A stretch of DNA of 64,000 nt from Succiniclasticum ruminis DSM 9236 (GTDB taxonomy: Bacteria; Bacillota; Negativicutes; Acidaminococcales; Acidaminococcaceae), in contig NZ_FONL01000001.1 of assembly GCF_900112895.1 (NCBI RefSeq), positions 221,234 to 285,233 of the forward strand. The letters run 5' to 3'. The notes below the pieces were generated by a model, which was given only the letters and a program-made list of their open reading frames with translations, did not search any database and was not told the origin of the DNA. Shown here piece after piece: positions 25,546 to 33,463 of this stretch. Each line of letters begins with the position of its first letter. Position 1 is the stretch's first letter. The translations under genes were made by a program, and so were the position numbers.

Positions 25546-25586
25546 AGCGTACGGCCTAATACGCAGCGGGCAGTGTTCCGTACGCT
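25546..25586 (-). promoter_or_regulatory. Leader hairpin of the DASS carrier gene
   Basis: A perfect 9-bp stem, AGCGTACGG (mRNA sense, 25586-25578) with CCGTACGCT (25554-25546), encloses a 23-nt loop and stands about 20 bases before the ribosome site. Upstream is TATAAT with a weak -35. No U-run follows, so it is not a plain terminator; it could stabilise the mRNA or bind a regulator. Confidence 0.6.
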
Positions 25587-25775
25587 TAATATACACTATG
25601 TAATTCTCAAAGTTCATGGCATTATTATAGCACTACTCTTTAGATTTTAAAAGTACATAAGCCATATTAACGCCTGTTTTTTTGAAAACAAGTTTTCATT
25701 GAAAAAGACTAACGTCTTTTCCTGACAAACTTTTCCATTTGTCAATACCCTTTTGGGGCAGATACAAATTTCTTT

Positions 25776-25823
25776 AAAAAAGCCTGTTCCGAATGAACGG
25801 TATGCACATTCAGAAACAGGCTT
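25776..25823 (-). terminator. Terminator of the propionate operon after mmdB
   Basis: A long hairpin with AAGCCTGTT...GAATG arms (25780-25823), followed on the minus strand by TTTTT. It separates mmdB from the DASS gene. Confidence 0.9.
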
Positions 25824-25852
25824 AAGGTACTAAAGGCTACTTGCCGCAAATA

Positions 25853-26986
25853 TTATTTGCCGGCAGGTCCGATCATAGCCAGCATGGTACCAGCTGCAAC
25901 GGCGGTACCGATAACGCCTGCTACGTTGGGGCCCATAGCGTGCATCAGCAGGAAGTTGGAAGGATTGGCCTTCTGACCTACAACCTGGGATACACGGGCA
26001 GCCATCGGAACTGCGGATACGCCCGCGGAACCGATCAGCGGATTAACCTTGCCACCGGAAGTGATTTTCATAACCTGGCCAAAGAGACAACCCAGCGCAG
26101 TACCGGCTGCGAAAGCAACCAGACCTAAGCAGATGATCAGGATGGTCTGATAACGCAGGAACTTTTCAGCTTCCATGGTTAAACCGGTACCAACGGACAG
26201 GAAAATCGTTACGATGTTCATCAACGCGTTCTGGGCAGTGTCGCTCAGACGGTCCAGGCAGCCGGCTTCCTTATACAGGTTACCTAACATCAGCATACCG
26301 ATCAGGGCGCAAACCGGAGGTAACAGTAAGGAAATGAAAATGGTGGAAGCAATCGGGAAAATGATGCGTTCAAACTTGGTTACAGTACGCAGCTGGTCCA
26401 TTTTGATCATGCGGTCCTTTTTGGTGGTGCATAGCGTCATGATAGGCGGCTGGATCAGCGGAACCAGAGACATGTAGGAATAAGCAGCTACGGCGATAGC
26501 GCCCAGCAGATGGGGAGCCATCTTAACGGTCAGGTAAATAGCGGTCGGGCCGTCAGCGCCGCCGATAATACCGATAGAAGCAGCTTCACGCAGGTCGAAG
26601 CCTAACAGCATAGCGCCGATTAAGCAAACGAACACACCGCCCTGGGCAGCAGCGCCCAGCAGCAGGGTCTTCGGGTTAGCCAGCAGCGGACCGAAGTCGG
26701 TCATAGCGCCAACGCCCATGAAGATCAGCGGAGGGAATACTTCGTGGTTGATACCGTACAGGATAACCTGCATAACACCGGGTTCATCAAAGAAGCCGGT
26801 CTTAGGAATATTGCCCAACAGGCAGCCGAAAGCGATGTTGGACAGCAGCAGAGGTTCGAAACCTTTGCCGATAGCCATGTAGAGCAAAATCAAGCCTACA
26901 AGGAGCATGATTACGTTACCGCTGGTCAACCCCTCAAAACCGGAGTCGTTCCATACGGACTGGAGAGATACAATCAGAGCTTCCAT
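25853..26986 (-). CDS. mmdB: Methylmalonyl-CoA decarboxylase beta subunit, sodium pump
   Basis: A 377-aa integral membrane protein of the OadB/MmdB/GcdB family that decarboxylates carboxybiotin and couples it to sodium export. The family landmarks are present: [22 protein letters not shown], the [20 protein letters not shown] loop with the conserved Asp for sodium binding (about residues 183-202), and [38 protein letters not shown] near the C-terminus. GGAGG lies seven bases before ATG 26986. Last gene of the propionate operon, followed by a strong terminator. Confidence 0.96.
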   Translation of the reverse strand: MEALIVSLQSVWNDSGFEGLTSGNVIMLLVGLILLYMAIGKGFEPLLLSNIAFGCLLGNIPKTGFFDEPGVMQVILYGINHEVFPPLIFMGVGAMTDFGPLLANPKTLLLGAAAQGGVFVCLIGAMLLGFDLREAASIGIIGGADGPTAIYLTVKMAPHLLGAIAVAAYSYMSLVPLIQPPIMTLCTTKKDRMIKMDQLRTVTKFERIIFPIASTIFISLLLPPVCALIGMLMLGNLYKEAGCLDRLSDTAQNALMNIVTIFLSVGTGLTMEAEKFLRYQTILIICLGLVAFAAGTALGCLFGQVMKITSGGKVNPLIGSAGVSAVPMAARVSQVVGQKANPSNFLLMHAMGPNVAGVIGTAVAAGTMLAMIGPAGK

Positions 26987-27061
26987 ATATAGTCCTCCAC
27001 TCAGTTTAAGTTTTTAATGTTCAACACTGGATAACGAGACTATTATCCAGTTATATCAATC

Positions 27062-27092
27062 CCGGGTGGTTCCCTTGCGGGAACCACCCCGG
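27062..27092 (-). promoter_or_regulatory. Intercistronic hairpin between mmdC and mmdB
   Basis: An 11-bp stem GGGTGGTTCCC with GGGAACCACCC, extended by CC/GG across a bulged base, with loop TTGC/GCAA. No U-run follows on the minus strand (GATTGATATAACTGG), so it is more likely an mRNA-stability or processing element than a terminator. Confidence 0.7.
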
Positions 27093-27124
27093 AATTGATA
27101 AGAAACAACTTACATCAAATCAAA

Positions 27125-27514
27125 TTACATAACGATCATTACGTCGCCGGTGTTAACAGTAGAGCCTGCGGAAACGCGAACGTCAGCGATGGTGCCGTCA
27201 GCCGGAGCCATGATTTCGTTCTGCATTTTCATAGCTTCCAGAATCAGCAGAACCTGACCGGATTTTACAGCGTCGCCAGCTTTGCATTTAACTTCCAGAA
27301 CTTTGCCGGGCATCGGAGCGGTAACGGTAGCAGCACCAGCAGCAACCGGTTTGGCAGCCGGAGCCGGAGCCGGAGCCGGAGCAGCTTTCGGAGCGGGAGC
27401 AGCAGCTCTCGGAGCCGGAGCAGCAGCGCGCGGAGCAGCAGCAACAGCGCCGCCCTTTTCTTCAACTTCTACTTCATATGCAGTGCCGTTAACGGTAATG
27501 GTATAAGCTTTCAT
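27125..27514 (-). CDS. mmdC: Methylmalonyl-CoA decarboxylase gamma subunit (biotin carrier)
   Basis: A 129-aa biotin carrier. After a short N-terminal strand domain (1-20) comes a flexible Ala/Pro linker (about 22-60), then the biotinyl domain with the biotin-accepting lysine Lys96 in EAMKMQN. Carboxybiotin swings between the carboxyltransferase MmdA and the membrane pump MmdB. The gene is 59 bases downstream of mmdD and 138 bases upstream of mmdB; the latter gap holds a strong hairpin. Confidence 0.96.
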   Translation of the reverse strand: MKAYTITVNGTAYEVEVEEKGGAVAAAPRAAAPAPRAAAPAPKAAPAPAPAPAAKPVAAGAATVTAPMPGKVLEVKCKAGDAVKSGQVLLILEAMKMQNEIMAPADGTIADVRVSAGSTVNTGDVMIVM

Positions 27515-27574
27515 GGATATAAATCCTCCCTTGAATTTTTAATTTAGGTAATCTTACCCAATTTTAATAATTAA

Positions 27575-27922
27575 TTAGCAAAACGGTTGTACCGTCTGTG
27601 CTTCAGCGCGTGCGCCAACAGCCCAGGAAGTAGCCGGAGCAGCAATGCGTACTGCTACAACATTTTCGGAGCCGCCGCAGGCAGCAACTGCAGCAGCAAT
27701 AACCGCCGCAATTTCTTCGCTCTTGTCTTCAACTACCGGAGCGGCAGCAACAGCAGCCGGTGCGGCAGCAACAGGAGCGGCAGCTTTGGGAGCTGCTTTT
27801 TTCTTTGTGGGATCAACCATTTCGATCAGATGCATCAGTACGCCGAGTACGATCAGAACACCGAACACGACGATCATGTTGATGATTGCGATCAGAAACG
27901 GGTTATTAGTTACAGGACCCAT
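27575..27922 (-). CDS. mmdD: Methylmalonyl-CoA decarboxylase delta subunit (OadG-like)
   Basis: A 115-aa subunit with one membrane helix (about residues 8-32, FLIAIINMIVVFGVLIVLGVL), an Ala/Pro linker and a soluble C-terminus (SEEIAAVIAAAVAACG, then VVAVRIAAP.SWAVGARAEAQ). It anchors and assembles the decarboxylase complex, as OadG does. Veillonella has a further small epsilon subunit gene (mmdE) between mmdD and mmdC; here only 60 bases separate the two and no such ORF fits. Confidence 0.9.
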   Translation of the reverse strand: MGPVTNNPFLIAIINMIVVFGVLIVLGVLMHLIEMVDPTKKKAAPKAAAPVAAAPAAVAAAPVVEDKSEEIAAVIAAAVAACGGSENVVAVRIAAPATSWAVGARAEAQTVQPFC

Positions 27923-27975
27923 TCATTTCACCTCGTTTATATGTTTAAAATTAGCGTCGAGTTCTGCCCGTTTAA

Positions 27976-29508
27976 TTATACCGGGAAGTTGCCATGGCGT
28001 TTCGCCGGACGGCTCTCGCGTTTGGTTTCCAACATATGCAGAGCGCTGATAACTGCCGGACGGCTGTTCTTCGGCTCGATGATAATATCTACCATGCCGC
28101 GTTCAGCTGCAATGTACGGAGTCGCAAATTTGTCAACATATTCTTCGGTGCTCTTCTTCTGGGTTTCCGGATCCTGTTTCTTGAAGATGATGTTGGCAGC
28201 GCCAGCAGGTCCCATAACAGCGATTTCAGCGGTCGGCCAGGCAATAACCTGATCTGCGCCCAGTTCCTGGGAGCACATTGCCAGATAGGATCCGCCGTAA
28301 GCTTTACGGGTAACCAGGGTGATCTTCGGAACAGTAGCTTCGGAGTAAGCGTACAGCATCTTAGCACCATGACGAATGATTCCGCCATATTCCTGTACAG
28401 TGCCGGGCAGGAAGCCAGGTACGTCTACCAGGTTCAGCAGAGGAATGTTGAAAGCGTCACAGAAGCGGATGAAACGAGAGGATTTATCGGAAGCATTGAT
28501 GTCCAGGCAGCCTGCCATAACTTTCGGCTGGTTGGCAATGATACCGATGGTTTCGCCGTCCATACGGGCGAAGCAGGTGATGATGTTCTGAGCCCAGTAT
28601 TTCTGGTTTTCATAGTATTCGCCGTTATCTACGATAGCTTTGATAACATCGTACATATCGTATGCTGCATTGCTGTTATCCGGGCAAATGCTGTTCAGCT
28701 CTTCTGCGGTACGGTTCGGATCGTCGCCAGTGTCAACGATCGGAGCGGTTTCCATGTTGTTGGAAGGCAGGAAGCTTAACAGATAGCGGATCTGCTGGAT
28801 GCAGTCGGCGTCATCTTCAGCTGCGAAGTTCGCAACACCGGAACGGGAGTTGTGGGTCATAGCGCCGCCCAACTGTTCCTGGGTTACTTCTTCACCGGTT
28901 ACGGATTTAACAACCGCAGGACCGGTAATGAACATCTTGGAAGTTTCTTTTACCATGTAGATGAAGTCGGTCAGGGCCGGGCTGTAAACAGCGCCGCCTG
29001 CGGACGGTCCCATGATAGCGGAAATCTGGGGGATAACACCGGAAGAAATGGTGTTGTTGAAGAACAACTTGCCGTAGCCGCCCAGAGCGTCGATAGCTTC
29101 CTGGATACGGGCTCCGCCGGAGTCGTTCATGCCAATGCACGGAGCGCCCATCTTCAGGGCCAGTCTCTGAACTTTGGCAATCTTGTTGGCATGCATTTCG
29201 CCCAGGGAACCGCCTTCAACGGTGAAATCCTGAGAGAATACATAAACCAGGCGACCATCGATTGTGCCGTAACCGGTGGTTACGCCTTCACCAGGCAGGT
29301 CTTTTTTCTCCTGGCCGAAGTTGTTGCAGCGATGACGGACGAAACGGTCCAGTTCTACGAAAGAACCTTCATCCAGCAAAGCGGCAATTCTTTCCCGTGC
29401 GGTCATTTTGCCTCTCTCATGCTGTTTGGCAATAGCCTTCGGACCGCCGGCGCCGATAATTACTTCGGACTTTTTGAGCATTTTCTCAATTCGTTCTTGA
29501 GTAGTCAA
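27976..29508 (-). CDS. mmdA: Methylmalonyl-CoA decarboxylase alpha subunit (carboxyltransferase)
   Basis: A 510-aa carboxyltransferase of the acyl-CoA carboxylase beta family. It moves the carboxyl group from (S)-methylmalonyl-CoA to biotin on MmdC. Signatures: GKMTARERIAALLDEGSF near residue 33, the N-half oxyanion stretch MNDSGGARIQE, MGPSAGGAVYSPALTDF, and C-half VPGFLPGTVQEYGGIIRHGAKMLYA and ITLVTRKAYGGSYLAM. At 510 aa it matches MmdA and is well short of the ~590-aa glutaconyl-CoA decarboxylase alpha chain. Its neighbours are epimerase upstream and mmdD-mmdC-mmdB downstream. Confidence 0.97.
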   Translation of the reverse strand: MTTQERIEKMLKKSEVIIGAGGPKAIAKQHERGKMTARERIAALLDEGSFVELDRFVRHRCNNFGQEKKDLPGEGVTTGYGTIDGRLVYVFSQDFTVEGGSLGEMHANKIAKVQRLALKMGAPCIGMNDSGGARIQEAIDALGGYGKLFFNNTISSGVIPQISAIMGPSAGGAVYSPALTDFIYMVKETSKMFITGPAVVKSVTGEEVTQEQLGGAMTHNSRSGVANFAAEDDADCIQQIRYLLSFLPSNNMETAPIVDTGDDPNRTAEELNSICPDNSNAAYDMYDVIKAIVDNGEYYENQKYWAQNIITCFARMDGETIGIIANQPKVMAGCLDINASDKSSRFIRFCDAFNIPLLNLVDVPGFLPGTVQEYGGIIRHGAKMLYAYSEATVPKITLVTRKAYGGSYLAMCSQELGADQVIAWPTAEIAVMGPAGAANIIFKKQDPETQKKSTEEYVDKFATPYIAAERGMVDIIIEPKNSRPAVISALHMLETKRESRPAKRHGNFPV

Positions 29509-29559
29509 GTTTTGACACCTCCATAAATTATTGGGAGAACTTATTTTTATATATTACAC

Positions 29560-29584
29560 CCCGCCCGTATTTTGGACGGGCGGG
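29560..29584 (-). promoter_or_regulatory. Intercistronic hairpin between epimerase gene and mmdA
   Basis: A perfect 9-bp GC stem, CCCGCCCGT (29560-29568) with ACGGGCGGG (29576-29584). The minus-strand tail is TGTAATATATAAAAATAAG, without a U-run, so it is not a canonical terminator. Confidence 0.7.
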
Positions 29585-29627
29585 CCATGTAACCGAAACA
29601 AATTACAAACCGATCAATCTTTTTAAA

Positions 29628-30047
29628 TTAAGCTTTGTGCGGAGTGCAGAGTTCTAACAGGATGCCGACAGATTTCGGATGAACAAATGCGATGTCCATT
29701 CCGCCAGCGCCGCCGCGGGGAGCTTTGTCGATCATAACGCCGCCTTTTGCCTGTACGTCAGCAATAGCAGCTACCAGATCGTCAACCAGCAGGGCTACAT
29801 GCTGGATGCCCTGGCCGTTCTTGGCAATGTATTTGCCGATCGGGCCATCGTTGTTTTCGGTGATGTCAACCAGGAGCTCGATTAAGTTCGGGCCGCATTT
29901 AATGAATACGGTTTTTACGCCCTGAGACGGAACTGCTTCTTCACCGGTGCATTCCAAACCCAGAATATCGGTGTAGAATTTCTTGGAAACTTCCAAGTCT
30001 TTGCAGGCAACACCAATGTGATCAATCTTTGAAACTGTAAATGCCAT
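29628..30047 (-). CDS. mce: Methylmalonyl-CoA epimerase
   Basis: A 139-aa VOC-superfamily metalloenzyme that converts (R)- to (S)-methylmalonyl-CoA, the form used by the decarboxylase. Two beta-alpha-beta-beta-beta modules are visible, with metal ligands His10 (KIDHIGVA), His83 (GIQHVALLVDD) and Glu132 (GILLELC), and Glu57 in the ligand area. AGGAGG directly abuts an ATG at 30056, so the ATG at 30047 with nine bases of spacing is the real start. It lies between meaB and mmdA. Confidence 0.96.
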   Translation of the reverse strand: MAFTVSKIDHIGVACKDLEVSKKFYTDILGLECTGEEAVPSQGVKTVFIKCGPNLIELLVDITENNDGPIGKYIAKNGQGIQHVALLVDDLVAAIADVQAKGGVMIDKAPRGGAGGMDIAFVHPKSVGILLELCTPHKA

Positions 30048-30094
30048 AAGAATCATCCTCCTAGTAAATAAAATTATTTATTTTAAGGCACTTC

Positions 30095-31036
30095 TTATTT
30101 GAGTACCTTAGAAACAATATTATCGACTACAGAATACGGTTCCGTTTCCCTGCGCTGAAGTTTCTCGATGGTCTCATCGAATTCAGCGGTGCGAACCACA
30201 TTTTTATCTATGTAACGGTTAACACGAACATTGACCATATCCGTAACTTCGGATTTGATTCTTGCTTTACGGATATCGTCGAGTTTGCCGGTCTTCATCA
30301 GGAAGTCCCGATGCGCCAGGATGGAATCCACTACAGCTTCGGTACCCTGGTCCTTGCTGGCAATCGTACGGTTGATAGGCGGACGCCAGCCGGCATTCTT
30401 TTCGTTGTTTAACTCCAGCATCATTTCCATTTCAATATTCAGCTTATCGGCGCCTTCCCGATCTGCCTTATTGATTGTGAGCAGGTCGCCGATTTCAAGG
30501 ATACCTGCTTTGATAGCCTGGATATCGTCACCCATACCGGGGATGACAACTACCATGGTCGTATCGGCCGTCTTTACGATATCAACTTCAGACTGGCCTA
30601 CGCCAACGGTTTCAACCAAAATAATATCCATGCCGAACGCGTCCATCAGCTTAACCGCGTCACCGGCCTTCTGGGACAAGCCGCCCAGACTGCCACGGGT
30701 TGCCATGGAACGAATAAAGATTCCGGAATCCATCATCAGATCCATCATGCGGATACGGTCGCCTAAGATAGCGCCGCCGGAATACGGGCTCGTGGGGTCA
30801 ATTGCTACAATACCTACAGTCTTACCGCGTTTACGGAACTCTTTTGCAATCTTATCTGTCAGGGTCGATTTACCTGCGCCGGGAGGCCCTGTTATACCAA
30901 TAACATAAGCATGTCCGGTGTGAGTGTAAATCTTGGTCATTATATCAACTGCATTGTCATATTCATTCTCAACAGCTGTTATACCTTTGGAAAGCGCAAG
31001 ACGATTTTGTTTTAAAATTTCCTCTACAATGTCCAT
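30095..31036 (-). CDS. meaB: MeaB-type GTPase, methylmalonyl-CoA mutase chaperone
   Basis: A 313-aa G3E-type GTPase. Walker A GPPGAGKST is at residues 50-58, the Walker B/G3 region is IILVETVGVGQSEVD, and the base-specificity motif NKAD lies near residue 193. MeaB loads, protects and reactivates B12 in methylmalonyl-CoA mutase. It follows the mutase small subunit gene directly, as expected for that role. The C-terminal dimerisation part (RYIDKNVVRTAEFDETIEKL) is complete. Confidence 0.95.
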   Translation of the reverse strand: MDIVEEILKQNRLALSKGITAVENEYDNAVDIMTKIYTHTGHAYVIGITGPPGAGKSTLTDKIAKEFRKRGKTVGIVAIDPTSPYSGGAILGDRIRMMDLMMDSGIFIRSMATRGSLGGLSQKAGDAVKLMDAFGMDIILVETVGVGQSEVDIVKTADTTMVVVIPGMGDDIQAIKAGILEIGDLLTINKADREGADKLNIEMEMMLELNNEKNAGWRPPINRTIASKDQGTEAVVDSILAHRDFLMKTGKLDDIRKARIKSEVTDMVNVRVNRYIDKNVVRTAEFDETIEKLQRRETEPYSVVDNIVSKVLK

Positions 31037-31073
31037 AGCTCTTTATCACACCGCCTTGTTGATAATAGTTATG

Positions 31074-31113
31074 AAAGATGCAAGACCGGGAAAAGCTCCC
31101 GGCTTGCATCTTT
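31074..31113 (-). promoter_or_regulatory. Intercistronic hairpin between mutase small subunit and meaB
   Basis: A 16-bp stem (11 bp, one bulge, 5 bp): AAAGATGCAAG (31074-31084) with CTTGCATCTTT (31103-31113) and CCGGG with CCCGG. The tail on the minus strand is CATAACTATTATC, without a U-run. Confidence 0.7.
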
Positions 31114-31129
31114 AAGTTTTAAGAAGGAA

Positions 31130-31519
31130 TTACTTTACGTTAGCGTTGATGAAGTCAACAACTTTGCTGGTCGGGGTGCCGGGGGTGAATACTTCGGCAA
31201 TGCCGGCAGCCTTCAGGCCGGGGATGTCAGCGTCAGGAATAACGCCGCCGCCGATAACCAGAACGTCGGTCATACCTTTTTCCTTCAGCAGTTCAACTAC
31301 TTTCGGGAACAGGGTGTTGTGAGCGCCGGACAGCAGGCTCAGAGCTACTACGTTAACGTCGTCCTGCAGAGCAGCTTCAGCGATCTGCTCGGGGGTCAGG
31401 CGAATGCCAGTGTAAATTACTTCAAAACCAGCGTCGCGCAGAGCACGAGCTACAACTTTTGCACCACGGTCATGTCCGTCCAGACCCGGTTTTGCAACTA
31501 ATACTTTAATGTTAGCCAT
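31130..31519 (-). CDS. Methylmalonyl-CoA mutase small subunit (B12-binding)
   Basis: A 129-aa stand-alone cobalamin-binding domain. The base-off B12 motif DxHxxG is at residues 14-19 (DGHDRG), followed by SLLSG near 61-65 and the IGGGVIP loop, the full set for B12 binding. It completes the 548-aa catalytic chain encoded 39 bases upstream; together they match one single-chain mutase. Split mutases of this kind are best known from archaea and some anaerobes. Confidence 0.95.
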   Translation of the reverse strand: MANIKVLVAKPGLDGHDRGAKVVARALRDAGFEVIYTGIRLTPEQIAEAALQDDVNVVALSLLSGAHNTLFPKVVELLKEKGMTDVLVIGGGVIPDADIPGLKAAGIAEVFTPGTPTSKVVDFINANVK

Positions 31520-31558
31520 TATATTATTACCTCCGTTAATTTTTGCTTTAATTTCAAA

Positions 31559-33205
31559 TTATAATGCGGTATGAGCTTTGTATTCGCCGAATACTTCACG
31601 CATTACGCCGCAGATTTCGCCTTCGGTTGCATACGCTTCAACAGCTTCCAGAATCAGCGGAACCAGATTTACATGTTCATCAGCGCAAGCAGCTTTCAGA
31701 GCAGCCAGTTTAGCAGCTACAGCAGCGTTGTCGCGTTTTGCTTTAACTTTGGCGATCTTGTCAGCCTGCAGTTTGCCTACAGAGCCGTCTACGCGCAGCA
31801 GGTTTTTCGGAGGTTCTTCTTCCTGGGTGAATTTGTTAACGCCAACGATGATGCGACGGCCAGCTTCGATATCCATCTGCCATTTGTAAGCGGAATCCTG
31901 GATTTCTTTCTGGATGTAGCCTTTAGCGATAGCTTCGGGAGCGCCACCGAGTTCGTCAATCTTTTCAATGTAATCCCAAGCTTCTTTTTCGATCTTGTTG
32001 GTCAGAGCTTCTACATAGTAGGAACCGCCCAGCGGGTCGATGGTATCAGCCAGGCCGGATTCGTACGCAACGATCTGCTGGGTACGCAGAGCGATGGTAA
32101 CGGATTCAGTGGTCGGCAGAGCCAGAGCTTCGTCCTTGGAGTTGGTGTGCAGGGACTGGGTGCCACCCATAACAGCTGCTGCAGTCTGTAAAGCAACACG
32201 AACGATGTTGTTGTTGGGCTGCTGAGCAGTCAGCATGGAACCAGCAGTCTGAGTGTGTACACGCAGCATCATGGATTTAGCTTTCTTAGCGCCAAAGCGT
32301 TCTTTCATAACTTTAGCCCATACGCGGCGGGAAGCACGGAATTTAGCAACTTCTTCCAATACGTTGTTATGAGCATTCCAGAAGAAGGACAGACGGCCTG
32401 CAAAAGCGTCAACGTCCATACCAGCTTTGATAGCAGCTTCTACATAAGCGATGCCGTCAGCGATGGTGAATGCGATTTCCTGGGAAGCGGTGGAACCAGC
32501 TTCACGGATGTGGTAACCGGAAATGGAGATGGTGTTCCATTTCGGAACGTATTTGGCGCAATATTCAAAAATGTTGGTGATCAGACGCATGGACGGTTTC
32601 GGCGGGAAAATGTAGGTGCCGCGTGCAGCATATTCTTTCAGAATATCATTCTGAATGGTGCCGCGCAGTGCGTCGGAAGGAACGCCCTGTTTCTTGGCAA
32701 CAGCAATGTACATGCACAGCAGTACGGATGCCGGAGCGTTGATGGTCATGGAGGTGGAAACTTTGTCCAGAGCGATCTGGTCAAACAGGATTTCCATATC
32801 AGCCAGGGAGTCGATAGCTACGCCTACTTTACCAACTTCGCCTTCAGCCATCGGATCGGTGGAATCATAACCGATCTGGGTCGGCAGGTCGAATGCGCAG
32901 GACAGGCCGCTGCCACCGTTAGCTAACAGGTAACGATAACGTTTGTTGGATTCTTCAGCAGTGGAGAAACCAGCATACATACGCATGGTCCAGAATTTGC
33001 CACGGTACATGGTCGGCTGTACGCCACGGGTGAAGGGATATTCTCCAGGAAAGCCGAGGTCTTTTTCATAATCAAAGCCTTCGATATCCAGAGGGGTATA
33101 CAGACGATTGGGTTCCAGGTGTGCACGTTCCGGGAATTTAGCGCTGGCAGCATCAGCTTTCGCCATGTACGCATCAAATCCCGCTTTCAGAGTTTCATTT
33201 GCCAT
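31559..33205 (-). CDS. Methylmalonyl-CoA mutase large subunit (catalytic)
   Basis: A 548-aa TIM-barrel subunit that isomerises succinyl-CoA and (R)-methylmalonyl-CoA by a radical mechanism with adenosylcobalamin. [23 protein letters not shown] near the N-terminus, [33 protein letters not shown], and [24 protein letters not shown] are methylmalonyl-specific; isobutyryl-CoA mutases carry a different AGFG-type motif. The B12 domain is absent and supplied in trans by the next gene. AGGAGG lies before ATG 33205; the longer reading to 33250 is not supported. A 258-base structured gap separates it from the CoA transferase gene. Confidence 0.96.
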   Translation of the reverse strand: MANETLKAGFDAYMAKADAASAKFPERAHLEPNRLYTPLDIEGFDYEKDLGFPGEYPFTRGVQPTMYRGKFWTMRMYAGFSTAEESNKRYRYLLANGGSGLSCAFDLPTQIGYDSTDPMAEGEVGKVGVAIDSLADMEILFDQIALDKVSTSMTINAPASVLLCMYIAVAKKQGVPSDALRGTIQNDILKEYAARGTYIFPPKPSMRLITNIFEYCAKYVPKWNTISISGYHIREAGSTASQEIAFTIADGIAYVEAAIKAGMDVDAFAGRLSFFWNAHNNVLEEVAKFRASRRVWAKVMKERFGAKKAKSMMLRVHTQTAGSMLTAQQPNNNIVRVALQTAAAVMGGTQSLHTNSKDEALALPTTESVTIALRTQQIVAYESGLADTIDPLGGSYYVEALTNKIEKEAWDYIEKIDELGGAPEAIAKGYIQKEIQDSAYKWQMDIEAGRRIIVGVNKFTQEEEPPKNLLRVDGSVGKLQADKIAKVKAKRDNAAVAAKLAALKAACADEHVNLVPLILEAVEAYATEGEICGVMREVFGEYKAHTAL

Positions 33206-33251
33206 TCTCAAATCCTCCTTAAAAATATAAATATAAATTTGGTTTCGCAAC

Positions 33252-33407
33252 GCGGATTGGACAGTTCCGCATCACGGTGAGAGTGTTCCGTCAGAGACGG
33301 CTTTGTATGGCAAGATCCATTGGGATCCAGTCAACAATCGGAAAATCACAATTGGACGATTGTGATTTTGCATTTTTAGGGGGTGGGACTGAGCATCAGC
33401 CCCACCC
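33252..33407 (-). promoter_or_regulatory. Five-hairpin intercistronic region before the mutase
   Basis: In mRNA order the 258-base gap holds: a 12-bp hairpin (33407-33381, with one G:U pair that is an A:C clash on the other strand), an 11-bp AAAATCACAAT hairpin (33369-33342), GATCC/GGATC (33327-33314), CCGTC/GACGG (33300-33288) and GCGGA/TCCGC (33270-33252). None has a following U-run. A TTGACT with poor -10 candidates (33336-33312 area) might be a weak internal promoter. I see no cobalamin-riboswitch core. Confidence 0.65.
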
Positions 33408-33463
33408 GACTAATACATTGTAAACTATTTTACACAATAATTCAAGCGTTTGCCAAATTATTT

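Noticed and set aside
27265-27506. Alternative frames in the Ala/Pro linker of mmdC
   Set aside because: The repetitive GCx codons of the linker give open frames on both strands; only the biotin-carrier frame has a domain.
27976-29508. Glutaconyl-CoA decarboxylase alpha subunit instead of MmdA
   Set aside because: Length (510 aa) and the adjacent mutase, MeaB and epimerase genes fit methylmalonyl-CoA decarboxylase.
33206-33463. Cobalamin riboswitch before the mutase gene
   Set aside because: Neither the B12-box nor the conserved core sequences could be found; the segment is a row of simple hairpins.
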